A stretch of DNA of 64,000 nt from Prorocentrum cordatum (taxonomy: Eukaryota; Sar; Dinophyceae; Prorocentrales; Prorocentraceae). The DNA lies in contig CAUYUJ010021051.1 in the NCBI GenBank assembly GCA_963575745.1, forward strand, positions 17,501 to 81,500, read 5' to 3'. Made by a program: the position numbers and the translations under genes. Positions within the stretch are counted from its first letter, which is position 1; the number at the start of each line of letters is the position of its first letter. The notes beneath the pieces were generated by a model. That model saw only the letters and a program-made list of their open reading frames with translations. It had not been told where the DNA came from and searched no databases. Shown one piece after another: positions 9,979-21,253 of the stretch.

Positions 9979-11432
9979 GGGGCCGACGAGCTGGCATGAG
10001 GTCCACTGTCCACTCCCAGACTTCATTATCTCCCTCCTCGGAGCAGCCGCTTTCGCGCTGCTCGCGCAGCACCTCGTCGCCGTCAACGCTGCGGCACTGC
10101 AGCGGGCCAAAAACACGCTACTCATCAGGCGCGCGATGCAGCTCAACCCAGTTTTTTTTGGGCCATGGAGAAAATCAAAGCGCGCGGCGTCTTCCCGGCT
10201 TGGAGTGCGCGGGTCCGATCTGCGCGCGCAGCGACCGCTCTTTCGAGCGTTGGGGGGAGACTGGATGCGGCCTGAGAGGCGCCGTATACATGCGTCTGGT
10301 CAAGCGCCGCAGCATGTGTAAGCGATGGGCCGGTCACGCAAACTTGCGCGCGCATTCTCATGCGGCTCCGAGTTGCTCGCAGCGCGCGTCGCAGCAGACG
10401 GCCCAAAAGCGCACCTCCTTGCGCTGCGCGAGACGGCGTCCGGACCCGCCTCGGCAGACGAGGTCGGGGGGCTGGTGAGGGGGGGGGGGCTCTGCGCGGG
10501 CCGAGCTGGTCGTGGGCGGCGCGCCATTCTCCTCCGCGCTGGCCGCGGGCCGCGCGCGACCGCCGTCGGAAGATGCCGGTGGCCCATCCTCGACGTCGGA
10601 CAAGGAAGCTCGCCCACCCGCGTTGCGCGGCCAGGTTGAGCGAGGAGCGCCACGAGATGACAGCGCAGCGAACAGCTCGGCGTCGCGCGTGCGACATATG
10701 ATCGCGCATGCGCTGGCCGACGCGCATTTCGCGAATTGCGTTCGCGAGTGCGACGCGCTGCATCAGACAAGGACGCGCGACGAGACCGGCATGTCCGATC
10801 TACGCGCAGCAGGCCGCTGTGCGCTGATCACTCGGATTGTCCACTCATGCGCTCCGCCAGCGGTCTGCCGCGAGACCTCTCCACTCGGTCGCGGGGGCAC
10901 CTTCTGCGTCGGATCCAGTCACCGAAGGGTCTTTTTACTGCGCGCCTCGCTGTCAGTTTCCCCTTCCTTGCCCAGCGACGTGCTGCATATGTTTTTTCAT
11001 GTTCGCGGCGTTTCGTTGGTGGCCCAGACGGTTCGCGCTCGGGCTGGCTGCGGGGCGCGACAGATTCTTTGAGCACCAGGCTCGAACGGTACATTGTCAT
11101 TGTCAGGCAGAGGCACGCGATGCTTCGCAGTCGCCAGGGGATGCAGGATTGCGCCGGGCCCGCTGCCATTTGCAAGGCCGCTTTGCGCTCCCGCCATAAT
11201 GCAACGGGCCGCTTTACATCGCTATGCGCCATGAGAAAAATACAGTTTTTGGTTTATCGTTCTTCATGTTCGCCACCTGGGTCTCGCCCCCACTTGCAAC
11301 TCGCCCCCCCCCCCCCCCCCCCCCCCCCCCCTCGCATTCCCCCCCCCCTCTGCCTGGCGCGAGCTTGGCTCGAGCTCGCCCGCCAGCGCCGCGGCCGTAT
11401 CGCAGCGCTTCGAAAACCCTCGCGGGCCCTGC
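9979..11432. other. GC-rich spacer, no supported gene; 28-bp poly-C tract at 11304-11331
   Basis: Many overlapping Arg/Ala/Pro-rich ORFs on both strands without any motif. The only clear structure is the C28 run at 11304-11331. No RNA gene was recognised. Confidence 0.45.
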
Positions 11433-12134
11433 TTGCCCCAGGCCTGCGGCGCGGGCCCGCCGCCGCGCCACCGACGGCGCCCCTCTTCGCTCGGCGGAAT
11501 GCTCGGCCACAACAGTTGGGGCGGAAAGCAGTGCTATCCGGCATCCGCGCCGCGCCTTGGAGGAGACTGCCGGTCGGGACCAGCGCTTCTACGCGCCTCG
11601 TGCATGCCCTGGCCCTGGCGATGGCCAGCTGGCGATCCTGCAGCTGGCGCCCATGGGCCTGCTATGACTGGCGAGGGAGGCCCACGGCGTCGCGAGTTTG
11701 CGGGGCTAGTTGCCCTGGGGGGGGACAGCGCAAATGGGTGCGCGCTGGTGGCGGACGCGGCGAAGGCTGCGAAGGTTCTCTCGGGCGACGCGCTGGAGGG
11801 CGACAAAATCCTCGGCATGTTGAATGCATTCGACGCGGAAATCGCGCGGCGGCGCGCGTTGCGGACGAGAGGGCAGCAGCAGACCTGGGCCAGCGCGGGG
11901 CCGCCCGCGGCGGAGGCCCGCCCCCGCGATGACATTCGCGAGGTGCGCAGGGCAGCCTTTTCGGCGTTTCGCGTAGTCATGGGGTTCCTGCCGCAGGGCC
12001 CGCGGCCCCCGCCCCTTGCTAGGATCCGCGCCCTTTGCGTCGCCACCCCTACCTCCGCCCCCCTCCAGACCCCCGCCATCTCAGCGCCCCAGTTGGGGAG
12101 ATCCCTTTCGACGCCCGGAGGGACCGACGCATAA
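11433..12134 (+). CDS. Hypothetical ORF (233 aa), coherent in its middle part
   Basis: The stretch from about 11660 to 11990 reads as a plausible helical protein (FAGLVALGGDSANGCALVAD, KAAKVLSGDALEGDKILGML, FDAEIARRRALRTRG) followed by a Pro-rich end and TAA. The first 75 residues look like read-through of GC-rich non-coding DNA. It could be a single exon of a gene with unrecognised splice sites, or a remnant. No family was recognised. Confidence 0.3.
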   Translation: MPQACGAGPPPRHRRRPSSLGGMLGHNSWGGKQCYPASAPRLGGDCRSGPALLRASCMPWPWRWPAGDPAAGAHGPAMTGEGGPRRREFAGLVALGGDSANGCALVADAAKAAKVLSGDALEGDKILGMLNAFDAEIARRRALRTRGQQQTWASAGPPAAEARPRDDIREVRRAAFSAFRVVMGFLPQGPRPPPLARIRALCVATPTSAPLQTPAISAPQLGRSLSTPGGTDA

Positions 12135-12439
12135 TGTCAGTTCGTGCTTAGCAAACGCCCCCTCCTAGCGAGGATCCCCGCGGGGCGCGAAACAATGTTT
12201 AAATCGCGCGCGCCAGGGGGTCGTCGCTGGCGCCGCCGAGGGAATCGTGCATTCCCCTGCGCGGCAGTCTCAAAACGGCTGCCTTCCGTATAGCAGGTTC
12301 TGTAGGGATCGTAGACATCCGAGGCAAACGTTTTCCCCCTTCTCAGGCTGACTACTGACGCGCCACGGTCGTCGTCGTCGTCGTCGCCGTACTCAGTGGT
12401 CACAGTCGTCGGCTGCGGCGCGCCTGCTCAGCCCCCCAT

Positions 12440-12654
12440 GGGGCATCCGCAGTGCGTCGTCGTCGCTGTCGTCGTCGCGTTGTCATTGTGGTCGTGCTGT
12501 CGGCGTCGGCGTCGTCGTCGACGTCGGCGACGTCGTCATTGTCGCCGTCGACGGTTATAGCGGGCCTGCGCAGGCCCCCCCCCGCCCCCTCATGGGCATC
12601 CGCAGCAATGCGTCGTCATCACTGTCGTCGCGTCGTCGTCGTCGTCGACGTCGA

Positions 12655-12687
<33 letters not shown>

Positions 12688-12900
12688 TGTCTTAATCGTC
12701 GTCCTGATCATGGTCCTGGTGCTGGTCGTGGTCCTCGCCGTGGTCCTCGTTTTCGTTTTAGTCCTTGTCGTCGTCGTGGTCGTCGTCGTCGTCGTCGCCG
12801 TCGTCGAGGAGCACAACGGGCAACCGCCCCCCCCCGTAAATGGAGCATCCGCAGCGCGTCGTCGTCCGCCGTCGCCGTCGTCGTCGTCGTACGATATCGG
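12440..12900 (+). repeat. (GTC/CGT)n microsatellite region
   Basis: Long imperfect GTC repeats with two near-identical stretches around a CCCCCCATGGGGCATCCGCA-like junction (about 12434 and 12585). They create Arg-, Val- or Thr-only ORFs on both strands, which I reject as genes. Confidence 0.85.
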
Positions 12901-15230
12901 AACGCGTGGGGTCGGGGAAGGAAAAGGAGGAACCAATTCAATGTTTTGTTGTTTTTCCTACACCTTTTTGTTTGTAGCCATGTCGGCGCCGCCCGCCAGT
13001 TAGGGCGCCACTTTGTCTCCTGTCTGCAACTATTTTGGCCCAGCCGCCCCGCTACAGCGGAGGCGCGGCTGCCCCCCTCCGCTGAAGCGGCGCCGCTTGC
13101 GTCGCTCATGTCGCCCTCCTGTCGGCCGGGCGTCGGCGCTAATCATCGGCGCCGCCGCCTTGCGTTTCCAATTGGCGGGCGCCTTTCCCGCGATTCGCCC
13201 TAACACGCGCCCCGCTTGTTTCTTTTCAACACAAGCTGGCATCATTTACGCATGACGAGAGATGTTCCCCTTGACGTGAAAACGGCGACGAGGAGTTCGC
13301 GAGACAACATCGGCGCCGCCGAATGCACGGCGTTAGAGCGAGTTTTTTTGCAGCAGCTGGGAGGAGCGACGTACTTTCATGTTGAATGGGGCCGCGCGCG
13401 CAGAGAGTTGATGGGAGTGCACGAGACAGCGCAGGACCCATCTTGGGAAGTTGAGAACCCCTGCCCCGTCCCCCGTATAATATTGATTATGGTTGCGGGT
13501 TGCGTCTGCGGTGTCCGCAGATCGGTTTTTGTTTCCAGCGCCTCGCTTTGCTTCAGTGGTTTGGACTTCGAACGGGGTACATCGTTGATCCGTGCGAAAA
13601 CAAACTACACGACCGACCTCGGATCCGCAACATCCGACATCGTATCCGTGCGGGCGGAAATCGGACCCACTGAAAAACGAAACAACATTTCAGTTGGACC
13701 CACACAAACTTATTGGATTCGGCGGCGGCCCAAGACTTCAATTCGTCCGGGGGATGTATCCCCATCCGGGGGGGGAATCGGCCGGGGCGGCCCAGCCCGT
13801 CGGCACTGGCAGGGCCTGGCATCTCTCAGCAGGATGTGTGGTGGTGGGGGGGGGGGGGGGGGCGTTATGCGCGCGTCTGCGGCTGGCGGTCGTCCGTCGG
13901 CGTCGGCACGCCGGCGGGGCGGCTGCAGCGGCGGCGGTTGTTTCGCCATGGGGGACGCGGGTTCTGATGGAAACAGGTCCTGAGTTTTGCCGCCGTTTTC
14001 GGGCTTTCGGCGCTTTCCACGGGCCCAGGGGCCCTCAGAAAACGGTTCAGGATGAAGAAGTGGTCTATGGGGGAACGCGCCAGGGTCCAGGACCCGTTTT
14101 CTTTAGGACCCATTTCCCGCATGCCAGAGCGGCGGTTGTGACGGGGCGTTTCGCCGTCGTCGCGGTGTTCTTCCATTGTGTCGCGCTCCTTTCCGTCGTC
14201 AGGATGGTTCATGCGGAGGTCAGCTTCTGGTGGTGACATCGTCATCGATCCCATTCCCATTCCTCGCCGTTGACCTCCTCCGCCTCCCGGCTCCCGAGTT
14301 CGCTCTCGAAGTCGATCCCCTAGCTCTGAGCCTCCTCCGCTCTAGAGTCCACGCCCTCCCCCCCAACCGTGAGCGCAGCCAGAGCCCCTCTTATCGGCCA
14401 CCAGGCTCGGCGCGATGGCTCACGAGCCTCCCGGCTTGCGTGCACCCCAGAATTTCGACGTCATGATGTGTTCGCAGTGTGGACCCCCAGAGACCTGGAC
14501 CCCTTCAGAACCGTTTCTTCGCCCCTGTTTTTGTTTTGACAGTCCCGGTTTCTGGCGAGGGCTCCCGTAGGCCGACAGTTGCAAAGACCCCCAGGTCGCA
14601 CGAGGGCCATCCAACGGTTCGTTTCGTCTGAGTGTTGCCAGGGTCCCTCTTCTCCCTCCTTGCCTCCCCCCCCCCGGCGGCGGCGAGAGCCCCCCAGGAG
14701 GCTGTGGGCGCCTGGGGCGCGCCGCGCGCGGGCGCCACGGCCCTCAGGGCCGCGGGGTGAGCCGCTGGCCCGAGAGCCCTCCGTCGGCTTTTCGCAAGAG
14801 TGACTTTTCGCAGGAGTGACCCTTGGGGTGTTGGCACTCGGCGACGAAGTGGGTTACGCTGGTCGTAGGAGGAACAGGTACCTATACCGCGACCCTTCCT
14901 TCGTTCGGTTCCCCTTTTGTGGGCCTCCTTGGAGGTCCTCGCCGCCACCGCTGGATACACCTCGAAATCCTGGTCTGAACGCACCCCAGGAGAGGTCGGG
15001 GGAGTAGCGGTATCGGTACTTTTCGTGGTTTCCACGATTGGGGTCCCCATATGGTTGAATGCGATTCGATCGTTGCGGGTTGAGCGCTCGATGTTTGCCC
15101 CCCGCGCCCCCCCAAAGCCGAGCCGCGCACCAAAGGTCACCCTTTCCCAGGCTCACTCCTGCGTGTGGCCGACTCCAGAGCAGGAGGGGGAGTCGGGGTT
15201 CGAGGGTCGCGGTCTTCTCCCCAGCCTTCC
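12901..15230. other. Gene-poor spacer
   Basis: No coherent reading frame. There is a G-run (about 13846-13862) and GC-rich repeats resembling GGGCCCAGGGGCCCTCAGAAAA (about 14020). ORFs here are short, overlap on both strands and lack motifs. Confidence 0.45.
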
Positions 15231-15239
15231 TGTGTTCGG

Positions 15240-15425
15240 GGGCCACGTTAGTGGGGGGGGGATGGGCTCAGGGGGGGATGCATCGACCCCCGATCGCCAC
15301 GTGATCTCCAATCGGGGCCCGATAGCTCCCCCCGCCCAGGAACCTGTCGTTCCCCTATCGGGGGCCTCTCGCCGATCCCAGGTCGGTTTCCCCCCCCCTG
15401 AGCCAGTCCCTTCCCCAAACGTTCC
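15240..15425 (+). repeat. Dispersed repeat, copy A (partner at 41455-41650)
   Basis: Shared landmarks with the second copy, in order: GGATGCATCG, CCCCGATCGC, a CGATAGC block, CCCAGGAAC, GCCGAT-CCAGGTCG, and TTTCCCCCCC. Both copies are in the same orientation 26 kb apart. This is a dispersed, probably mobile or satellite-derived family. Confidence 0.6.
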
Positions 15426-15751
15426 TTTTCAGGAGAAGGAGTCGGGGTTCAAGGATTGAGGTTTTTGGGTGTTTCCCCAGCCCTCCTGCGCTGTTGCGTC
15501 CTCGTTTGAGTCCGCAACGCCGCGCGTCTCCTCACTCCTCCTCCCCCTTCGTCTTCCTTCTCCTTCCCCCGCGCTCCGCATGTCCGTTTCGGCACATTTC
15601 TCACATGTCGTGCCCTTCGGGGAGCTCCACACGGTCTCGTCGGCCGCCGACGTATGGGATCACCTCCCCGAGTTCGGCGCACCTTTTCACACGTCTCGTG
15701 CCCCTTGTGAGAGCTCCACCTGCAGCCAAGGCGCTGCAATGAGGACCACTT

Positions 15752-16204
15752 TTGGGCTCAGGAGGGGCCCGGGCTTTCGGGCCGCTCCTCGGATCCAGGT
15801 CGGGCAGCCATGGCCAGAGAAGCGCCCGCCGCGGCCAGGAGAGCCCCATGCCTGCTGGTGGGCAGCAGTGCGCCTGTCACTCCGCAGCCATCGCCGACGT
15901 AGGGAACCGCCGCCCCCCTCGCCAGTCGTCCATCATGCGCTGGGCCTGCCGGCCTGCCAGAAAGGCTCCTCGTCGTCACGGCAGGCCGTCCCTCCGAAGT
16001 CTCCCCCCGAGCGCACCCGCGGAGGGACCCCCACAGCCGATTCTGGAGGGTGTCCTCGAGCAGAAGCTGCGTCGTGCCCGTTGGCAGGCTGGCCTGCCGG
16101 TGCTCCGTCATTGCGGGAGTTGTAGCTTCGCGCTTGGAGAGAAGGTCCACGAGTCAATCCGAGCAGCGGGGAAGCTCGTGGAAGACCCTTGCAGGGAAGC
16201 TTGA
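15752..16204 (+). CDS. Hypothetical ORF (150 aa), weakly supported
   Basis: The C-terminal half reads ILEGVLEQKLRRARWQAGLP and LGEKVHESIRAAGKLVED, plausible helical protein, and ends in TGA at 16202-16204. The N-terminal half is Arg/Pro-rich with no domain. A continuation in another frame follows (about 16205-16300), so this may be a frameshifted remnant. Confidence 0.25.
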   Translation: MGSGGARAFGPLLGSRSGSHGQRSARRGQESPMPAGGQQCACHSAAIADVGNRRPPRQSSIMRWACRPARKAPRRHGRPSLRSLPPSAPAEGPPQPILEGVLEQKLRRARWQAGLPVLRHCGSCSFALGEKVHESIRAAGKLVEDPCREA

Positions 16205-16647
16205 CAGGATGCCCGTGAAGCTCGCAGGCTCGAGATGGAAGCTGCGCTCGAGCCCGGGGGAGAGGAGAGGGGAAGGGAGGAGGGAGGACGGAGATGGGTA
16301 AGGATGGGGCGAGGGCTGGTTGCTAGAGCCATGATTTGCGCATTCTGCATCAGAAGATTGGTCACACCGACTCGGATTGCCCTCTTAATGTGGCCTTCGC
16401 CTCGTCGTTCGCGTCGGCATGGGGCTGGGCGCATGTGCGCACGCGCGGCCTGCGTCGAAGTTCTGACGCGCGCACCGATCCGCCAGGAGGGGTCCGCAGG
16501 GTGCGAGGAGCTTCGCCCTGCCGCCCCCGCGAGCTGGCTGCAGCCACGCGTCGCATAAGGGCCCCTCCAAGAGTCAGGGGCAGCGTCGGGGGGAGGACAG
16601 ACTCTGGGGAGGACGCGTCGACCCCCAACCGCCCATTGAGCGCCGAT

Positions 16648-17000
16648 CGGAGGAGGAGGAGGAGGAGGAGGAGGAGGAGGAGGAGGAGGAGGGAGGAGGA
16701 GGAGGAGGAGGAGGAGGAGGAGTGATGAGAGGAGCAGGAGGAGGAGGAGCAGGAAGAGGAGGAGGAGGAGGAGAGGAGAAGGGAGGGAAGGAGGAGGTGG
16801 AGGAGGGGGAGGAGGAGGAGGAGGAGCATCATCAGGGAGGAGGACGAGGACGACGGGGAGGAGGAGGCAGTTTGATTAGAATGAGAATTGGCATCAGGCG
16901 CTACAGGAGGAGGATAAGGAGGAGGAGAAGGCGGAGGGAGGAGGAGCAGGAGGCGGAGAAGGAGGAGGAGGAGGAGGAGGAGGAGTGAGGGGGAGGAGGA
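16648..17000 (+). repeat. (GGA)n microsatellite, about 350 bp
   Basis: Nearly pure GGA/GAG repeat with a short unique interruption near 16870-16900. It generates Ser/Leu- and Glu-rich ORFs on both strands that are not genes. Confidence 0.9.
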
Positions 17001-17459
17001 GGAGGAGTGAGGGGGAAGGAAAAGTGCGCAATGTGATTGAGGCTGTTGGGAAGAGGAGGCGAGGAGAGAGCAAGGGAGGGGAGGGAGCGATACACACATA
17101 CAGAGAGCGAGAGACAGAGACAGAGAGAGAGAGAGAGATGACAGCCCCCCCGTCCTTTCACAGGGGGGAACAGCGCGCTCCCGGCGGCGAAAGCTGTGTG
17201 ATTTTTTTTCCTCGGTGTTGTGCCCTCCACCCGGCGTCTCTCAGCGCGTGTTGCCTGCTATGATTCACGTGATGCTGGGAGACTTGTCTCCAGACATCGT
17301 GGGCCTCCCAAGCATGTGTAATGCTTGGCCCGAAATGTCTTCTTCAGAAGTGTGGCGATCGCTCTTGATCTCTCTCCCTTTCTCTCAACGACAGTTCCCC
17401 AGTCAGAGCTTGCCTCTAGGAGTCCTAGCGGATTCATATGGGTTTGTCGCCGATTCTCG

Positions 17460-17710
17460 CTGCACGCCCAGGTGCCCGGGTGCCCGGGGGTGCCGGGGGC
17501 CCGGGTGCCCCCGGGGTGCCCGGGGGTGCCCGGGTGCCTGGGTGCCCAGGCGTGCCCGGGGGTGCTTGGGGATGCCCAGGCGTACCCTATATCCCTAAGC
17601 CCTATAGCTCTAATAGCTCTATAGCCCTATAGCCCTACAACTCTATAGCCCTATAGCTCTATAGCCCTTTAGCTCACCTATAGCCCCCTATAGCTCTATA
17701 GCCCTGATCG
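17460..17710 (+). repeat. GGTGCCCGGG minisatellite followed by CTATAGCCC repeats
   Basis: About ten copies of a GGTGCCCGGG-type unit (17460-17575) are followed by CTATAGCCC/CTATAGCTC units (17585-17705). The same two elements occur in opposite order and opposite orientation at 33414-33520, so the pair is an inverted dispersed repeat. Confidence 0.85.
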
Positions 17711-17763
17711 GGATTTTCTCCAGTATCATTATATATGAAGGTATGGCTATCCATGTCTGTATC

Positions 17764-18225
17764 GGGAGAGGGAGAGAGAGAGAGAGAGAGAGTGAGAGGG
17801 CCGGAGACAGACAGATGTATTTGTATATCTACACGCGCAGGATAACCCTTCACACGTAGAAAGAGACAGAGAGAAGCAACAGAGAGAGAGAGAGAGCACG
17901 AGACATTGAGGGAGAGAGAGAGAGGGAGAGATAGTGTCTGATCGCCGTCAGCAGCAACGACGGCCGATTGTCATTGCCCTCAGCGATTCGGAAGCCTATG
18001 AGCGCGGCTTGGGTTCCCGAAGCGCTTGAGCTAAAACGAGCGTTCGGAGGCTCCGAGTCCTACCATAACCGAGCGTCCAAATCTATAGACACATAGACGA
18101 TCTGTTTGTGGCATATCGCTTCGGGCGGGAGGAGAGAGCGAAAGAGAGAGAGAGGGAGAGAAAGAGAGAACGAGAGAGAGGGAGAGAGAGAGAGAGAGAA
18201 CAATATAATCAACATACATAAAACA

Positions 18226-18264
<39 letters not shown>

Positions 18265-18265
18265 C
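17764..18265 (+). repeat. (GA)n microsatellite blocks interrupted by unique sequence
   Basis: GA/GAGA runs at 17764-17800, 17865-17935, 18128-18205 and 18240-18265, with a short (TA)n before the last. A unique piece between them (18085-18130, TCTGTTTGTGGCATATCG then a GGGAGAGAG run) recurs at 33605-33655 next to another GA array. Confidence 0.85.
17941..18080 (+). repeat. Dispersed element copy 1 (LINE-like junction fragment; partner at 27790-27940)
   Basis: Aligns by eye with 27790-27940 over about 140 bp. Shared blocks include AGCAGCAACGAC, GAxGCCTATGxGCGCGG, GAGGCTCCGAGTC and TTACCA-AA-CGA. The second copy lies just before a LINE endonuclease remnant, so this may be the same junction from another truncated LINE. 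One frame gives GGSESYHNRASK here against RGSESYQNRTPK in the partner. Confidence 0.6.
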
Positions 18266-18446
18266 ACCCTGATCAATCCGCGCGCGCCTGCACGCGTGGG
18301 CTTTATCGCAGTGCCATTCCAATCACCAGCCACCCCACGCACGTCACGGCCTTGAGAGAGAACTGCTGCAACGCTCCCACGCTAGATCGGTGATCTTTAC
18401 GGCTGTACATTGGAAGTTTTGTCCCCGACGCATCCAGGAATTCCTC

Positions 18447-18448
<2 letters not shown>

Positions 18449-18479
<31 letters not shown>
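18449..18479 (-). repeat. 31-bp poly-T, probably the poly(A) tail of a minus-strand retroposed copy
   Basis: An uninterrupted T31. Read on the minus strand it is a poly(A) tract lying 3' of the minus-strand coding remnants at 18765-21253, where a retroposon tail would be. The sequence just beyond it (ATCCAGGAATTCCTCGATT) resembles one unit of the satellite at 59584-61615. Confidence 0.5.
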
Positions 18480-18764
18480 CAGCAGCATGGGCAGTCCGCA
18501 AGGTCTACCACGAGTTGAGCACACCCGTATATCGGTGACGAAGTGGTACTGAATTATATTGGAATATGCTTGCTGGCGTTGCTGCGGTGGCTCGTACGAT
18601 GTCTATCATCGGCGTGATTCCCTAACTGGCCATACCCATCGTGATCATCGCTGTCGTACCCATCAAACGAAGAAATACCCACACTTGAGATGCCAGCAGA
18701 AAGACCGTGCAAACAGACCAGGCACAGTACCAGTGACGTCGGCGTACCTATCGACATCGAAGTC

Positions 18765-19210
18765 TCAGATGCCCTCGCCCTCGACGGTGCAGGTGAGCAC
18801 GCGCGCCTTCTTTGCGGAGCCCGCGGGCGGCTTCACACAGGTGCCCTTGAATACTTTCTTCGCGTTTCCCACGATGGTATTATTGTTGAAAGCCTGTATG
18901 ATGACCTTGGCAAATGTGCCCTCTGAGTCGGTTGCTTCGACGGGGATCTCATTGCGTAGAACCGATTTCAGCCAGCCCAGCACCGACCTCGAGACGAAAT
19001 TTTGCGCCATCGTACATTTGAGTCCTTTGCCATTGTTCCAATCATGTTGGTCCTCTTGCTCACCGTCATCATCATCATCGGCATCGTCGTCGCCAGCAGT
19101 CCGATGATCGCCATCTCCTTTCTTGGGCTTGGGCTCGGCGCCGTAGAGAACCATGACCTGATCGGAGAAGGAGGACCTGAGCGCAGTGGCCAGAGCTTAC
19201 CCTTGAGCAC
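18765..19210 (-). CDS. Minus-strand spliced coding remnant, unknown protein with acidic stretch
   Basis: The main block, read downward from 19154, gives MVLYGAEPKPKKGDGD, an Asp-rich stretch, then MAQNFVSRSVLGWLKSVLRN and TFAKVIIQAFNNNTIVGNAK, and stops at 18765-18767. A preceding block reads RRPRSVIHVLK. It joins in phase if an intron runs from GGGTAAGC (donor, near 19200) to GATCAG (acceptor, near 19157). The join RSVIHVLK-VMVLYGAEP is coherent. No family was recognised. The downstream poly(A) tract suggests a retroposed element, though retention of an intron argues against a simple processed copy. Confidence 0.4.
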
Positions 19211-19242
19211 GTGGATCACGCTCCTTGGCCGCCGGCTCATGT

Positions 19243-19641
19243 TTATTTGCCCATATGCGTATGCTCCAAATCTGCCGCCGCCAGCTGGCGGCGCATCGCC
19301 TCCGCGCGGACTTCCTTCGACTCCTCGTCAGACAAAGTCGGCGTCCACGGAGCCCCGCGATGCGCCGGCGCCCTGCCGCGGACCATGGCAGGGACCTTGG
19401 CGCCAGCCGCTGCCTTTTCCTCCGCCTTTGCAGTAGCCCCGCTTGATGGGGAGGCGATTGCCCCGCGAGCCCCCGCGCGCGCCCTTGGTCTCGGTCCCCC
19501 GGGGGCGCCCGCGGGAGACGGCTGGGCAGTCGCGCGGGGTGCGCCACTGACGAGAAGGGAATCGGACCCTTTTTGCGGCAATCGACCACAAGAGACGGAA
19601 GGCGAGAGCACGTAGAAGTGAGAAGGAATATTCCATCTCAT
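19243..19641 (-). pseudogene. Minus-strand coding remnant upstream of the previous block
   Basis: Reads GATAKAEEKAAAGAKVPAMV, LSDEESKEVRAEAMRRQLAA and then a stop. A neighbouring frame continues coherently as FGAYAYGQINMSRRPRSVIH into the block at 18765-19210. One indel near 19290 therefore probably broke a single reading frame. Function unknown. Confidence 0.35.
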
Positions 19642-21253
19642 AAGTGCATGTCCAAGACCGCTTCCAAAATCCAGTTTGTTGCCGGGCTGCCAGGGACTGG
19701 CGAAGCCTCATGATGCGAGAACGCGTCAATCGGCCAGCAAGGATACCATGCGCCATCCTCAGAGCACGCGGTAACATAAACACATTTGGCCAGGGAAGGA
19801 TGGTGCCGAGTGCTTGCGGCTTCGATGAATCATAGAGCCTGTCCCGCTTAGGGTTCTTGGGCACCCAGATCACGGAATCCCCGGGGTTCCTGAGTTGTAG
19901 ATCTAGCCGCGGAACTTCGGAGCATTCCAGAAATGGATCACAGGATCGCGATAGTTTTATATAGTAAGTGGATGGGCAGCACGACGTGCGAAGGGTCAGT
20001 ACATCCTCAACAAACGTACGACCGCAATTCCATACATCTCGTTGCTCTTACGTGCGAAGCCCAGCTCGATGAAACGCATCGCACCCCCGACCAGCTTGGA
20101 ACTCCTGGAAACCCAGAAGCGCACCGAGGGCAATTCCAGAGAGTACCCAATCGGACCACCCGCAGCTTGACAATAGCCCCCGCCACGGATGCGAAGCTCG
20201 CCCAGCAGAATGCCGACGATGTGCCGGTTGCACCTTCCACAACAATCCGAAATCAACCCCTCGGACGCGATAGCTATGTGGGAAGGGCCCGAGACCGGCG
20301 CGACATCTCAGCGAGCGCCGACGACGATGGCATTTTTTCGCTGACATTTCAGTTGCAGTAAACCACGCTGCCCAAACGCGGGGAGCAGAACATTGTTCGT
20401 AGGCTTGGTCATCATCGCTGGGGAGAGCTGTGAGGCCCCGCGCGGCATCGCCGCGCCGTGGACATGAGCAGCGAAATTCTGGATTGAGCTCTGCGCGAAG
20501 TGGCATGCGCGCGTCCACGGCGTCCCCGACTTTAAATACATCGCAACCGACGTCGTGCTCCGCGTCGCGCGCCCATGCGCGCGGCGTCCGAAGTTTCTCG
20601 ACACGCTCGACGAGTTCACCGCGCGCCTCATACAGTGGCGGTTCGGCTCGAAGCAGCATGTGGCCCCATGTGGCAAGCAGCACGTGGACTTCGCGAGGGG
20701 CAGCGCAACCAGTGCCCGCTGGGCCGCTCGCGGGCCAGGCAACTGACGTTTCGCCTGCAACCGTGGCGGGAATTTCAGTTCTGCACGAGCCAACAGCCAT
20801 TTAGCGAGGCTTGACTCAGTAAGACCACGATGTACAACCCATGCGGGATCAACCCGAATAAACTGCTGGCAATCAATCGCGCGCAGTATCTGCGCCATCA
20901 GCTCGCCATGCAGAATCGCGCTCCGTGTTATCAGTCATGAGTATGCACGAATCAGGAATCTCAGACGAGAGACATATCATATTCCCAAATAGACTCCACA
21001 TAGTCAGATGATCGCGAACACGTCGTTGAAGCGCGTTGGAAAGGTCACGAACGCATGGGAATCTATAAAACACAGCGCCTCGAGGAATACGTTGTCTCGA
21101 CGCCCACGCGCGTAGCTCTGGATCGCGCCTCTGGCGCCCAAGTTCTACGCGGCCACTGCGGAGGACGCCGAAAAGCGCGCACTTTTTATATGCTGTGTAC
21201 ATAACACCGCAGTGCATTCTAATGAAGCCTACATCTGCTCCAAGCAACAGCAT
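19328..21253 (-). pseudogene. Decayed minus-strand retroelement-like coding region
   Basis: Pieces that read as protein are spread over three frames: YRFPCVRDLSNALQRRVRDH (about 21000-21060), DCQQFIRVDPAWVVHRGLTE (about 20815-20875), CDVFKVGDAVDARMPLRAEL (about 20490-20550), IGYSLELPSVRFWVSRSSK (about 20095-20155) and MIWVPKNPKRDRLYDSSKPQ (about 19814-19873). The last resembles the start of a LINE reverse transcriptase fingers region (W-x-P-K followed by S-x-x-x-L-G), which is tentative. Position and orientation fit one old element ending in the T31 tract at 18449-18479. Confidence 0.3.

Noticed and set aside
13023-13043. DinoSL-like match (CTATTTTGGCCCAG)
   Set aside because: Only about 14 of 21 positions match, no coherent gene follows, and such matches are expected by chance in 64 kb.
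16362-17099. Ser/Leu-rich and Glu/Gly-rich ORFs
   Set aside because: Translation of the (GGA)n microsatellite in different frames and strands.
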